Source: a virus | Virus record (IMG/VR): IMGVR_UViG_3300030106_006270 | Location: 17,828 to 81,827 of that record | Strand: one strand, 5' to 3' | DNA: 64,000 nt | Shown: positions 36,358 through 45,258 of the stretch, piece after piece | Layout of the letters: each line of letters starts with the position of its first letter | How positions within the stretch are numbered: the first letter of the stretch is position 1 | The notes under the pieces: generated by a model | Told to the model about the DNA's origin: nothing | The model's database searches: none | What the model saw: only the letters and a program-made list of their open reading frames with translations | Translations under genes and position numbers: made by a program

Positions 36358-36815
36358 TTTACTCTCCTAAGATTTTTCATATCTATTTTTGTTTTCTTCT
36401 TATGACACTCACGACATAAGGTTTGTAAATTCTTTTCATCCCAATACGACCAATCAACCTCATGCGGTTGTTTGTGCTTTTGTTCATATAGTGGTTTGAT
36501 GTGGTCTATTTGAAATCTTGGGTCGTATTCACCACATTCAGCACACTCACAGTAATCTCTTTGCCTGATATACTTTCTAATGTGTTTGGAATTATAATAC
36601 ATTAGAAACTCTTCACTACAATCGGGATGCCAACTGGCACGCATATTTCTCTCACCCCTTTCGTTATTTATAATACCATCACACCATCTACACACGCCCT
36701 TTTCTTTCACATCATAGTATGAGTCAGGCTTAGGTGGAAATCTGAAGTTATTTTCGAAAGTCTGTTCATCAAACTTTCTTGTCTTAATTCCTAATGTTCT
36801 TCTTATTCTTGGCAT
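36354..36815 (-). CDS. HNH endonuclease
   Basis: 153 residues. The C-terminal domain has CECAECGEYD, FQIDHIKPLYE (HNH His plus metal ligand), then LQTLCRECHKKKTKID (N-equivalent and final His), so all catalytic residues look intact. An N-terminal C-x-x-C, H, C module (VCRWCDGI, ASWHPDCSEEF) adds a second zinc site, common in phage and mobile HNH proteins. It may be a homing-type nuclease, or one linked to DNA packaging. Confidence 0.85.
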   Translation of the reverse strand: MPRIRRTLGIKTRKFDEQTFENNFRFPPKPDSYYDVKEKGVCRWCDGIINNERGERNMRASWHPDCSEEFLMYYNSKHIRKYIRQRDYCECAECGEYDPRFQIDHIKPLYEQKHKQPHEVDWSYWDEKNLQTLCRECHKKKTKIDMKNLRRVK

Positions 36816-36824
36816 TAAACAGTG

Positions 36825-36995
36825 TTATTCTTCTTCTAAAATCTCCGCATTTTGATGTACATATATCACACTACCGCTTTCTTCTGACGGTGTTGGATTA
36901 TTTTCATAATCCAATTTCATTTGGATAGCCTCAGCTTCTATCTCTAATGCGAGTTGTTCTAACTCTTTCTGTTGTTCTTTTGTTAAATCTTTCAT
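36825..36995 (-). CDS. Small acidic protein
   Basis: 56 residues, MKDLTKEQQKELEQLALEIE at the start, acidic and helical, with VIYVHQNAEILEEE at the end. An ATGA overlap joins it to the gene at 36992-37243. No family is recognised. Confidence 0.55.
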   Translation of the reverse strand: MKDLTKEQQKELEQLALEIEAEAIQMKLDYENNPTPSEESGSVIYVHQNAEILEEE

Positions 36996-37243
36996 GGTTT
37001 ATCTATATCTAACCAACCCTCATCATCTTTCCACCACTCATATTGCTTTCCTTCACGATTAGCTAAATCCTTTTGTGTGTTATAGTATTGTTCGCTCATT
37101 ACCTTCCATAACTTATCAAACTCTTTTTCTTCCATTTGTTTGACACCCATAAAATATGTTTTAGCACCAGAGATACCAACACCACTTCCTATCTCACATT
37201 TACCAACTATCTCATCTGCTTTATTAACTAATAGCCATTTCAT
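36992..37243 (-). CDS. Small protein, unknown function
   Basis: 83 residues, MKWLLVNKADEIVGKCEIGS at the start, then a Trp-rich, acidic C-terminus (YEWWKDDEGWLDIDKP). No family is recognised. Confidence 0.57.
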   Translation of the reverse strand: MKWLLVNKADEIVGKCEIGSGVGISGAKTYFMGVKQMEEKEFDKLWKVMSEQYYNTQKDLANREGKQYEWWKDDEGWLDIDKP

Positions 37244-37253
37244 CTATCCTCTC

Positions 37254-37784
37254 CTAATCAAATATTATATTAAAACTCCCATATGTATCTTCATATCTCC
37301 AATTGTCATAGTAAGTAAAATATATTGTGGCAGTATCCCCAATCATAGTTTTCACAGGTGCTAACATAGTATTTACATATCCATCGAAATCACTGTAAGA
37401 AGCACCGTTCACTATAGGAACTTCGAATCCATTGAACCAAGTAACATAAGTGGTGTCGTATCCAATATACAGTAATTCATCTGATGTGTTCTGTATAGCA
37501 TAACCAAGCGTATCACCAACAAACCACATCAAATCACTACTCCAACCAAATTTTATTACATTAACTCCATCATTATTACGAAGAACTCTTCCCTCTATGC
37601 GATGTAAAGTTTGCCACCTATTTCTGTCAATGGTTAATCTGTAGTAACCATTTTCGTCTTGTGGTAACTTAGTGTTAAGTTTAAAGACAATTTCTTCTAT
37701 CTGATGATTGTCCTCACATCCTATGAATAAACTAGATACGCTTAGGGTTATTACTCCAAGTATTCTTCTTATCACGTTTGACAT
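37254..37784 (-). CDS. Predicted lipoprotein with beta-rich domain
   Basis: 176 residues. A signal peptide ends in the lipobox SSLFIGC (Cys at about residue 23), so it should be lipidated in the host envelope. The mature part is a beta-sandwich-like domain (YYRLTIDRNRWQTLHRIEGR, GASYSDFDGYVNTML, ATIYFTYYDNWRYEDTYGSF). The gene overlaps the 3' end of the upstream gene. It may be a superinfection-exclusion lipoprotein, like several phage lipoproteins. Untested. Confidence 0.65.
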   Translation of the reverse strand: MSNVIRRILGVITLSVSSLFIGCEDNHQIEEIVFKLNTKLPQDENGYYRLTIDRNRWQTLHRIEGRVLRNNDGVNVIKFGWSSDLMWFVGDTLGYAIQNTSDELLYIGYDTTYVTWFNGFEVPIVNGASYSDFDGYVNTMLAPVKTMIGDTATIYFTYYDNWRYEDTYGSFNIIFD

Positions 37785-37899
37785 TTTTTATCTCTTCCTT
37801 TTTATATGATTTTTTTTGTTTCTTTGGTTTCTTTTTTCTACTAATTCTATCAGCAAAAGCCTGTTCTTCAAGCTCTTCATAGTAATCGTAATTAGCCAT
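37732..37899 (-). CDS. Small basic protein
   Basis: The start is at MANYDYYEELEEQAFADRIS (37899), with GGAG 7 bases upstream and the predicted transcription start only about 7 bases before that. A longer frame would begin inside the promoter. 55 residues, acidic N-terminal half and Lys-rich C-terminal half. First gene of the transcript driven by promoter copy 7. Confidence 0.6.
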   Translation of the reverse strand: MANYDYYEELEEQAFADRISRKKKPKKQKKSYKKEEIKNVKRDKKNTWSNNPKRI

Positions 37900-37912
37900 T
37901 TTTCTACTCCTA

Positions 37913-37941
37913 AAGCTACGAATAATTTTGTTAATTGTCAA
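37913..37941 (-). promoter_or_regulatory. Family A promoter, copy 7 (consensus -35)
   Basis: TTGACA (37936-37941), 17 bases, TAGCTT (37913-37918) with TTCG before the -10. It overlaps the 3' end of the gene at 37931-38167. Confidence 0.85.
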
Positions 37942-38167
37942 GCATTATTTTAAACTTTTTTATTGTATCTAAGAACTCTGTGATACTATACTTAGAACCC
38001 CTTTCATCAACTATCTTCACATCACCAAGTGCCTCAGGTTCTTTTTGTATCATGTTGTTTAATGCTATAAATCCATTACCGGTATAAAACTTACCAAAGG
38101 ATTCCTCACCCAAAATGTTCTCATCCCATAAGTCTTCGTTGTCATTTAATAATATATAGTAGGTCAT
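37931..38167 (-). CDS. Small protein, unknown function
   Basis: 78 residues, MTYYILLNDNEDLWDENILG at the start. The C-terminal stop lies inside promoter copy 7. It is the last gene of the 26 kb glycan transcript and is joined to the epimerase gene by a 4-base overlap. Confidence 0.58.
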   Translation of the reverse strand: MTYYILLNDNEDLWDENILGEESFGKFYTGNGFIALNNMIQKEPEALGDVKIVDERGSKYSITEFLDTIKKFKIMLDN

Positions 38168-39036
38168 TTATCTAAAACATAATTTTCTTTTATAAAGTCT
38201 AATACATCTAAACTTGGATTCCACCCCAACAATTCATTGGCATTTTCATCCTCACACAAAGTTTCTCTCATTTCACCCTGCTTTCCATCTATATGTATTG
38301 TTGGATAGTTTTCACCAAAGGCTTCAGCTATTTCATTTACTGAATAGTTTTTACCTCTACCTAACTCAAACAACTCTCCGCTAACCTCATGTATTGACTC
38401 TCCACACCTGATTAATCCATCTACAATATCATCCACGTGTGTAAAATCTCTCCTCTGTTCTCCATCATCTGTAATAGTTAATGGTCTACCCTCTTTATAA
38501 AGAGTCTGAAATATACCTATCAGAGTGCAATACTCACCCTCTGTAAGTTGATGTGGTCCGTACACATTATAAAATCTACATATAGCTGTTGGTAAATCAT
38601 ATACTTTATTGTACAATTCTACTAACTGCTCACTAAGAGACTTACTTAAAGTATATGGATTAGCAAACTTATCCCCATTAGATGATGATGAGCCTGCAAA
38701 TACAATAGGACAACCAATACCTCTAGCCCACTCTAATACATTTAGTGTTGCTGTAACATTTGCGTGGTGTGTATACACAGGATGTTTAAATGAAGGTTGT
38801 ATTCTAGCGATTGCCGCTAAATGAAATATCAAATCAGGTTTTGATATAAAGAAGTCGTAGTTTACAGTTTCAGTCAAATCTACATCAAAGTATTGAACAC
38901 CCTTTTGTTCTATCTCATTTTCTTTCAAACCAGTAGAGTAATTATCTAATGAAACGACTTTGTGTCCTTCACTTAACAATCTTTTGATTAAATTAGTACC
39001 TACAAATCCTGCACCGCCTGTTACTAAGACTCGCAT
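38164..39036 (-). CDS. NAD-dependent sugar epimerase/dehydratase (extended SDR)
   Basis: 290 residues. Rossmann motif GGAGFVG at residues 7-13, YxxxK in NPYTLSKSLSEQ with a preceding SSSS (catalytic Ser), FYNVYGPHQ and RRDFTHVDD match GalE/WbpP-type sugar-nucleotide epimerases. It would use NAD to epimerise or dehydrate a nucleotide sugar in the cytoplasm. The exact substrate is not decided by sequence. It overlaps the glycosyltransferase gene upstream. Confidence 0.88.
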   Translation of the reverse strand: MRVLVTGGAGFVGTNLIKRLLSEGHKVVSLDNYSTGLKENEIEQKGVQYFDVDLTETVNYDFFISKPDLIFHLAAIARIQPSFKHPVYTHHANVTATLNVLEWARGIGCPIVFAGSSSSNGDKFANPYTLSKSLSEQLVELYNKVYDLPTAICRFYNVYGPHQLTEGEYCTLIGIFQTLYKEGRPLTITDDGEQRRDFTHVDDIVDGLIRCGESIHEVSGELFELGRGKNYSVNEIAEAFGENYPTIHIDGKQGEMRETLCEDENANELLGWNPSLDVLDFIKENYVLDK

Positions 39037-40256
39037 ACAATCAAATCCTTTTCATATGTTTTTAATGATTTAATATAAAATTTAAATATACTGTACTCCA
39101 TCTCACCTATCTCCCCACTGTCTTGTAACATCTGTGATAGATTCACAATTACTTGAAAGTTTTGTGGTGTAAGTTTTTGACAATCAAACTCAATACAAAT
39201 ATCGTGCAACTCTGATATCTTACTGTTTCCATACAATTTTATTCTTTCACCCAAGTTAAAATCTGTGTTTGGCTGTTCTTTTTTAACATACTCATTTATA
39301 CATTCCGAATCACTTAAATCTAAGTATATTTTGTTACACCAAGGTTCTAATTCTGCTAACACATGAGAATCACAGTTGTAAGCGACAAATGCCACATCAT
39401 ACTTTGGTGGTACAATTGGTTTAAGATATTCATCATGATTAACCATATGGCCCCACTTACGGATGAAGTTACGAGTAGACCTAAGATTTTGCGCTAACCA
39501 TTCTGATGATTCTCTACCTTTCATAAACACCTGTCCAGCGGGATTTCTCAAAGCACCATCTTTGAATCTACTACCTCTACAAGTCATATGGTATACAAAC
39601 CCTTGCCAAGTCTGTATCGTTTCGTATCCGGCCAATACAAACCTATTGAATATATCAGAGTCCTCTTTTGATTGTGGAGCATATAAAGGATCATGTCCAC
39701 CTATTGCAAGAAAGTCATCTTTGTATATAGCCCAAGGTGCAAAGATACCATTTGTGGTATCATGCTCATCATCTTTATTTTCATCTAAATATTGATTAAT
39801 CCAACTCAGTAGTTTATCTTCTTCAAATTCTTCTGGTTCTATACCACAATCCATTAATATCTTCTCAGGACCATCAGGATGAAGTGGTGGTTCTATACGA
39901 GTAGCAGATACAACCTTACCTCGCTCTAAATGTTTAAGTATCTCTGTATCTAAATTAGGACAAGCGTACATATCTGCGTGATATATCATAACAATATCGT
40001 TTGTTGCCATATCTACTAATGTATCATATAAAATGGTGTGTCCAAGTCTCGTAGGTCCTTCATTCCTATGTATCTTTACATTCTCATCCTTTTCAGCAAT
40101 CTCCTGCATCCACTCCCAAGTTCCGTCATCAGAGAAATCATCAGCCCAACATATTTCGTGGTCAGGTGAGAGATTTTTACGGATACTCTCATAAGACCAC
40201 TGTAGGTATTTAAGATTATTTCTACTTGGTTGGATAAAACTTATAACTTTATTCAT
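39024..40256 (-). CDS. GT2-family glycosyltransferase
   Basis: 410 residues. VISFIQPSRNNLKYLQWSYE, then ICWADDFSDDGTWEWMQEIA, and NDIVMIYHADMYACPN (acidic DxD-like H-A-D) are the GT-A nucleotide-binding core. The region around residues 155-210 (NGIFAPWAIYKDDFLAIGGH) is the acceptor and base region. The C-terminal 130 residues form an extra domain with no recognised family. It transfers a sugar from a nucleotide donor. Acceptor unknown. Confidence 0.85.
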   Translation of the reverse strand: MNKVISFIQPSRNNLKYLQWSYESIRKNLSPDHEICWADDFSDDGTWEWMQEIAEKDENVKIHRNEGPTRLGHTILYDTLVDMATNDIVMIYHADMYACPNLDTEILKHLERGKVVSATRIEPPLHPDGPEKILMDCGIEPEEFEEDKLLSWINQYLDENKDDEHDTTNGIFAPWAIYKDDFLAIGGHDPLYAPQSKEDSDIFNRFVLAGYETIQTWQGFVYHMTCRGSRFKDGALRNPAGQVFMKGRESSEWLAQNLRSTRNFIRKWGHMVNHDEYLKPIVPPKYDVAFVAYNCDSHVLAELEPWCNKIYLDLSDSECINEYVKKEQPNTDFNLGERIKLYGNSKISELHDICIEFDCQKLTPQNFQVIVNLSQMLQDSGEIGEMEYSIFKFYIKSLKTYEKDLIVCES

Positions 40257-41274
40257 CGATTAACCCCTCGAATATCATTTCTAAATAACTTCTACATCTC
40301 TTTTCATTATACATTGATTTTTTATAATTCTCTCTACACATAGAACTACACTCCTCATAAAAATCATCATCTTTTAATTTATCGGCAAGCTCAATTGCAC
40401 CACATAAATCACCATCGTCTACGGACAACAATGGATGTAAATCTTCTTGCGTATCTAATCCTTTATATCCAATACAAGGTATCCCATGAAATGCACAATT
40501 CAATGTGAATGTTCCAGCTGCGTGTGTTGGCATCATATGAACGCCTACATAGTATTGACTCAAAGTATTAATCCATTCTACCCAAGTCATATAGGGCAAG
40601 TGTTGTATATCCATCTCATCTTCTCTATCTATCTTTCTACCCATTGATGGTGCTGATATAGGCATTTCAAATTCTCTAGCAACAATCATCGAATCGAATC
40701 CACCATACCATCTAACCATATTACCGCCAATCATAACTTTTTTCTCTCTGTAGGAAGATGGACTTGGTAAGTCACCATATTTATCTATCAAATTATCTCT
40801 TTTCGATGTTATATTTAATTTTTCAGCTAACATTAGTGTTGGCATTTTTACAACAGATTTATTTGTGATACCTTTGTAGTAATTTACATCCTTCCAATTG
40901 TGGGCGAACAACATATCAAACTCTGTAAGGGAGTTGTACCACCAAATCTGTTGTTCCATACTGTAATCTTGAAAATACCAATGAGGGCCTTCCTGCATTG
41001 ATATAGTTTTTTTACACAACTTCTTCAAATCACCAACCATATCAAACTTTAGTAACTGCTCTATGTTTGTTTTAGGTAAAGTTACTATACCAATGTCGAA
41101 ATGATTCTCACCAAAATGTTGTAGTACCTGTGGTAATTGAAAGATAGGATAATGTTCAGCCCCTATCAACCATTTAGTAGAAACATCATTTCTCATATTT
41201 GGATTATCTAAGGAAACCGTACCTTGCCATCCACCCTCTGTGAACCAAGCTATTTTAAGATCTAATAACCCCAT
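40249..41274 (-). CDS. Glycosyltransferase-like protein, GT-B fold
   Basis: 341 residues, LKIAWFTEGGWQGTVSLDNP near the start, then MLFAHNWKDVNYYKGITNKS and, in the C-terminal half, GVHMMPTHAAGTFTLNCAFH, where an H-A-A-G-T-F block resembles the donor site of GT4-type enzymes. The match is weaker than for its neighbours. The gene overlaps on both sides. Confidence 0.7.
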   Translation of the reverse strand: MGLLDLKIAWFTEGGWQGTVSLDNPNMRNDVSTKWLIGAEHYPIFQLPQVLQHFGENHFDIGIVTLPKTNIEQLLKFDMVGDLKKLCKKTISMQEGPHWYFQDYSMEQQIWWYNSLTEFDMLFAHNWKDVNYYKGITNKSVVKMPTLMLAEKLNITSKRDNLIDKYGDLPSPSSYREKKVMIGGNMVRWYGGFDSMIVAREFEMPISAPSMGRKIDREDEMDIQHLPYMTWVEWINTLSQYYVGVHMMPTHAAGTFTLNCAFHGIPCIGYKGLDTQEDLHPLLSVDDGDLCGAIELADKLKDDDFYEECSSMCRENYKKSMYNEKRCRSYLEMIFEGLIDE

Positions 41275-42167
41275 ACTAATTTTTCTATCTCCTCAGTTGT
41301 CATTTTTTCTGCACTAGCAGAGTTGTAAGGTTCACTCAATTTGTTCTCCTCTTCATTTTTTTCTGTTCTGATATGGATGTCATCTCCATAAATAAAAGTG
41401 CGAGATATTTCTCTTTCCGATATCAAATCCTCATCTGTTTTCTCGCCTGGTCTTTTACCAACTATTTCTATGTCATCAGAAATAACTTTAGCTAAATCAA
41501 ACATATTCACACATTTCATCTTATAGGACTTTACAAATCCACCACCACTTTCTTTAGTAAAATCAATTGTTCTGTTTATTAGACTAGCAGCATCCTCTTT
41601 TGTGAATATCAATCTATTCATATTTGGGTCTGTAAGTTTAAGTGGATTACCCTCTTTTTTTAACTTCAACCAAAATGGTAGTACCGAACCAGCACTGTGT
41701 GCCACATTAGCAAATCTGGTAAGTGAAAATCTGTTGTCATCTGTATTGGTATTCATAAACACTCTTTCCATTAAATACTTCGAAGCACCGTATACGCTTT
41801 CTGATAAACAGGCTTTGTCTGTACTAATACCAATTGTAATTGGAATGTCATTTATTATGCTAGCTTCTACGACATTCAAACTACCCATCACATTTACATT
41901 ACATCCAGCTATTGGATTTAGTTCCATCAAATCAATATGTTTCATAGCGGCTGAATGAACCACCACATCTGGCTTTACCTCTTTGAACACTCTGAGTAAT
42001 AAAGATTTATCTTCTATATTACCAACATAACATTTAACATTTGGATAATCTCTTTTTAGGTTAGCTATATTCTCTTCATTTCTGCTGATACTGATATATT
42101 CATTATCGTTTTGTGCGATAAGAGCCTTACCTACAGTACCTGTTCCACCTGTTATTAATACTTTCAC
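41262..42167 (-). CDS. UDP-GlcNAc 4,6-dehydratase/5-epimerase-like (PseB/CapD family SDR)
   Basis: 301 residues. GGTGTVG nucleotide motif, VVVHSAAMKHIDLMELNP (the AA-x-K-H motif characteristic of PseB/FlaA1/CapD), STDKACLSESVYGASKYLME with the YxxxK catalytic pair, and a C-terminal GEKTDEDLIS. It would remove water at C4-C6 of a UDP-amino sugar, giving a 4-keto-6-deoxy intermediate, the entry point of bacillosamine or pseudaminic acid-type sugars. It fits with the DegT aminotransferase at 44326. Confidence 0.87.
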   Translation of the reverse strand: MKVLITGGTGTVGKALIAQNDNEYISISRNEENIANLKRDYPNVKCYVGNIEDKSLLLRVFKEVKPDVVVHSAAMKHIDLMELNPIAGCNVNVMGSLNVVEASIINDIPITIGISTDKACLSESVYGASKYLMERVFMNTNTDDNRFSLTRFANVAHSAGSVLPFWLKLKKEGNPLKLTDPNMNRLIFTKEDAASLINRTIDFTKESGGGFVKSYKMKCVNMFDLAKVISDDIEIVGKRPGEKTDEDLISEREISRTFIYGDDIHIRTEKNEEENKLSEPYNSASAEKMTTEEIEKLVWGY

Positions 42168-42168
42168 A

Positions 42169-42894
42169 TCAACTCCTAAATGCCATTTCGTTATTGTAAT
42201 CTACTTTCATTCTTGGATAGAACTTTTTCTCTATGTATCTAAATATATCTTGGTCTTGTGAACCTTTTGGGTAATCATCAGGTTGACTACCTAAGTAATC
42301 TCTATATTCATCCATAGTTACACCATGTGGTACAGCATATTTCATTCCTTCTTCTATCATTTCTTTAACAAAAGAAGTTCTTCCGATATAAACACCGCTG
42401 TTCAAATATCTATCCTTTTTATTGATGGTATCCACCCATTCTTTTACTTCTGGCATACAATTATATCCATCTGTGGAATTAGTGGACATAAATAAAGCAT
42501 CACAATCAAAAGATTCGAACATATCTATTACTCTCTGTGGTTTATCTCTCCATATAACATCAATGGCATCTAAACACATAAAGTATTCTGTTGTGCATTC
42601 ACCTGAATTAAAATAGTTATGTAGCATCTCAAACTTAAATGTATTTCTCCAAGGTAATCTATCATCTCTGAGGACAACTAAATCCAAACCTAAGTATCTC
42701 ATATTACTCTCTAAAATCGACTCTTCTTCATAGCCTGACAAATGTGGTATTATTCTATCTTCTAACGTACCCTCATTTCGACAAGTCACAATCGTTAGAT
42801 TTTCAGGCATATCGAATTGTTTTAATTGATTGTTTACCAAATTTTGGAATTCTTTCTTAACTATGTGTCGGTCATGCACAAGTGGTTGATTCAT
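42169..42894 (-). CDS. Glycosyltransferase, PLOD-type
   Basis: 241 residues from MNQPLVHDRHIVKKEFQNLV (42894, ATGA overlap). LTIVTCRNEGTLEDRIIPHL opens it. YFMCLDAIDVIW is the metal/nucleotide site, and KDRYLNSGVYIGRTSFVKEM with SQDQDIFRYIEKKF match the procollagen galactosyltransferase/PLOD-like family, widespread in marine viruses. Confidence 0.75.
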   Translation of the reverse strand: MNQPLVHDRHIVKKEFQNLVNNQLKQFDMPENLTIVTCRNEGTLEDRIIPHLSGYEEESILESNMRYLGLDLVVLRDDRLPWRNTFKFEMLHNYFNSGECTTEYFMCLDAIDVIWRDKPQRVIDMFESFDCDALFMSTNSTDGYNCMPEVKEWVDTINKKDRYLNSGVYIGRTSFVKEMIEEGMKYAVPHGVTMDEYRDYLGSQPDDYPKGSQDQDIFRYIEKKFYPRMKVDYNNEMAFRS

Positions 42895-43772
42895 AACCAC
42901 CCCATTTTTTCTAATACAGATTCTAAGTTTCTCAAATACTGATTACCATCGGCTCTGTGATTTTTGATAAATCCTCTTTCACCCTCTACACAATATTTAC
43001 TAACTCTTTTAGTATTAGATAACCATCTTGTATTTTCAACTAAATTTGAATCGTACAAAAAGTTTCTAAAAGTACCAGCGTGCGTATTCCAAGCTGAAAT
43101 ACCATTATGTCCTACGCTATCTGTTTTTCCAACTCTATTTACTACCCCCTCTCCACCAGACTGATACATATCGAATTTGTTATTAGGTAACATATCTATT
43201 AATTCTTTTTTGTAGAAACTAAAAGAACCTCTTGGTTCGAAAGCCTTTGGTATCTGTTCTGTATATCCATTATCTAAAAACAACCAATTATCTAATTTTA
43301 CAACCTCTGTTGGAAATTGATGTGCACTATATCTTTCTTCAACGATAGGTTTATGTACATCTACTCCACTGACAATATCTACAAATAGCTGATTCGATAA
43401 TATCAGATTGTCATCATGCGTAACCAAAACAAAGTCATACTCTGTGTAGTCATAATGCTCTGACCATTGATTGAAACACTCCATATCACCAACAGTGTTA
43501 TCTTCAATCATAAAGTTCCAACCTAAGTCTTCTATTTGTTTAGTTGTTATAGGATACTCATACAACATTTTGTCTAATTCATCTAAGTAATTGTCGCTCT
43601 TTGAATTTCTGGCACTTTCTTTCTCTGATATTGTGTTATCATCCTCTGGCATTCTGTGGGCAACACAATAGTAATCAATCTTCCAACCTTTTGGAACCTC
43701 TTGTTTTATCATTTCCTCATAAAAGTGAGAACTAAAATGCCAGCCTGTGGCAACTACTAATATTTTCCTCAT
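42891..43772 (-). CDS. Probable glycosyltransferase, unclassified
   Basis: 293 residues. ILVVATGWHFSSHFYEEMIK, DYTEYDFVLVTHDDNLILSN (acidic donor-site-like block) and PRGSFSFYKKELIDMLPNNK suggest a GT-A glycosyltransferase. I do not recognise the exact family. It overlaps both neighbours. Confidence 0.62.
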   Translation of the reverse strand: MRKILVVATGWHFSSHFYEEMIKQEVPKGWKIDYYCVAHRMPEDDNTISEKESARNSKSDNYLDELDKMLYEYPITTKQIEDLGWNFMIEDNTVGDMECFNQWSEHYDYTEYDFVLVTHDDNLILSNQLFVDIVSGVDVHKPIVEERYSAHQFPTEVVKLDNWLFLDNGYTEQIPKAFEPRGSFSFYKKELIDMLPNNKFDMYQSGGEGVVNRVGKTDSVGHNGISAWNTHAGTFRNFLYDSNLVENTRWLSNTKRVSKYCVEGERGFIKNHRADGNQYLRNLESVLEKMGWL

Positions 43773-44326
43773 GAAAAATCCAAATTATACATATCGGAAT
43801 TGTAAATAGCGGAAGCAGAATATTTAACATTTCCAGTTAGTATTTTATATCCAATTTTCTCTTTGATATCATACATACCACCACCATTATGTCCGTGTGA
43901 ATCCCTTTCTTTAGAACCACCTTCAAAAAACACAACAGAACCATTTTCTATCTGTTCTTTTACTCCATCATAGAGTGTAAGTAATTTTTCAGATGTATTA
44001 TTAATGTCGAAATACATAAAGTCAAACTCTGTTGGGTTTTTTATCCAATCAAAGAAATCAAGTTTTTCCAATGTTATATATCTGGAAACACCCCAAGCAT
44101 CATATTCTATCTGAGTAAGAGTTTTTTTACCCCAATACTTATCATCCCAAATATCATAAGAGTTTATGTATCCATCTATATCATTTTCATCTAAAGCCTT
44201 AGCCATAGTTACTGTGGTGTATCCTGCGCCAGGACCAAACTCTATTATCTTCTTAGGTTTTAGGGTGACTATAAAATCATATAAGATAGGCATCCATTCA
44301 TACTTACCATGTGTAGGTATATTCAT
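43769..44326 (-). CDS. Class I SAM-dependent methyltransferase-like protein
   Basis: 185 residues. KIIEFGPGAGYTTVTMAKAL is motif I (SAM-binding), GYINSYDIWDD and EFDFMYFDINNTSEKLLTLY are motifs II and IV, and VVFFEGGSKERDS near the end is the last strand. The domain is short but complete. It may methylate a sugar in the glycan. Substrate unknown. Confidence 0.78.
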   Translation of the reverse strand: MNIPTHGKYEWMPILYDFIVTLKPKKIIEFGPGAGYTTVTMAKALDENDIDGYINSYDIWDDKYWGKKTLTQIEYDAWGVSRYITLEKLDFFDWIKNPTEFDFMYFDINNTSEKLLTLYDGVKEQIENGSVVFFEGGSKERDSHGHNGGGMYDIKEKIGYKILTGNVKYSASAIYNSDMYNLDFS

Positions 44327-45258
44327 TACAAATTCTCCTTTACTTTATCTATAATGTATTCAGTTTCTAAAAAGGATAAGGTTTCATTCATTGGAAGACT
44401 AACAGTTCTTTTTTCTAACTTCTCTGATTTGGGGCAATCAGGTTGATTTCCATCATTGTATATTGGATTTAAATGTAACGCAGGATAATGAATACCACAT
44501 ATTATTCCAGCATTTTTCATACTCTGAATGAACTTTTCATTATTTAAAACCTCTATTGTGTACAAGTGTTTACTTTTATTTTCGTAACCAAGCTCTCTAT
44601 TATATATATCAACCAAATTTCCCAACACCTTCATTTTTTTATCTAAATGTTCAAAATTTCTCATCAAAACCTCAGCTTGTATTGAATTCATGTACATTTT
44701 GTAACCTGGAAAAGATATCCCACGCTCCCAATTATTTTGGGCAAAAGTCATTCCATTTAAAACTGCTTCTTTGAACCACTTATAAGCTTTATAATCATCT
44801 GTAACAATAGTTCCACCATCTATCCCACCTAAAGGTTTAGTCGGATAATGACTAAATATCATTATATCATTTGGGTTACACTCTTTTCTAAATTGATTCT
44901 TTTCTAGTTTTTGAGCAGAGTCAACCAATTTGTATGTTCTAAACTTATGTAAAATATATGAATCACCAATCCACTTAACATTATCTGTAAACTTAACTTT
45001 GTTATGACTTGTAATAATAGCGTTAGCAACTACAGGCGGAATCATACTTGGTACTTTAACTGTGCGTGGTTTCAGAAAGTAATCCATAGTAAATGTTAAG
45101 AAAATAGCATTTGTCGCACTATTAACAGCACAAGCATATTTAGCACCTACATATTTTGCAATTTTTTTCTCAAATTTCAAAACCACATCATCATGTAGTA
45201 TGTGGGAAAACTTGGAAGTATCTATTATGTGATTGTTTAGATTAAATAATTGAATCAT
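44326..45258 (-). CDS. DegT/DnrJ/EryC1/StrS-family sugar aminotransferase
   Basis: 310 residues, somewhat short for a family of about 370. YVGAKYACAVNSATNAIFLT binds PLP phosphate. FSHYPTKPLGGIDGGTIVTD holds the catalytic Lys. IHYPALHLNPIYNDGN is the C-terminal substrate region. PLP-dependent transfer of an amino group to a 4-keto sugar would follow the PseB-like enzyme at 41262. The first part of the large domain seems trimmed. Confidence 0.87.
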   Translation of the reverse strand: MIQLFNLNNHIIDTSKFSHILHDDVVLKFEKKIAKYVGAKYACAVNSATNAIFLTFTMDYFLKPRTVKVPSMIPPVVANAIITSHNKVKFTDNVKWIGDSYILHKFRTYKLVDSAQKLEKNQFRKECNPNDIMIFSHYPTKPLGGIDGGTIVTDDYKAYKWFKEAVLNGMTFAQNNWERGISFPGYKMYMNSIQAEVLMRNFEHLDKKMKVLGNLVDIYNRELGYENKSKHLYTIEVLNNEKFIQSMKNAGIICGIHYPALHLNPIYNDGNQPDCPKSEKLEKRTVSLPMNETLSFLETEYIIDKVKENL

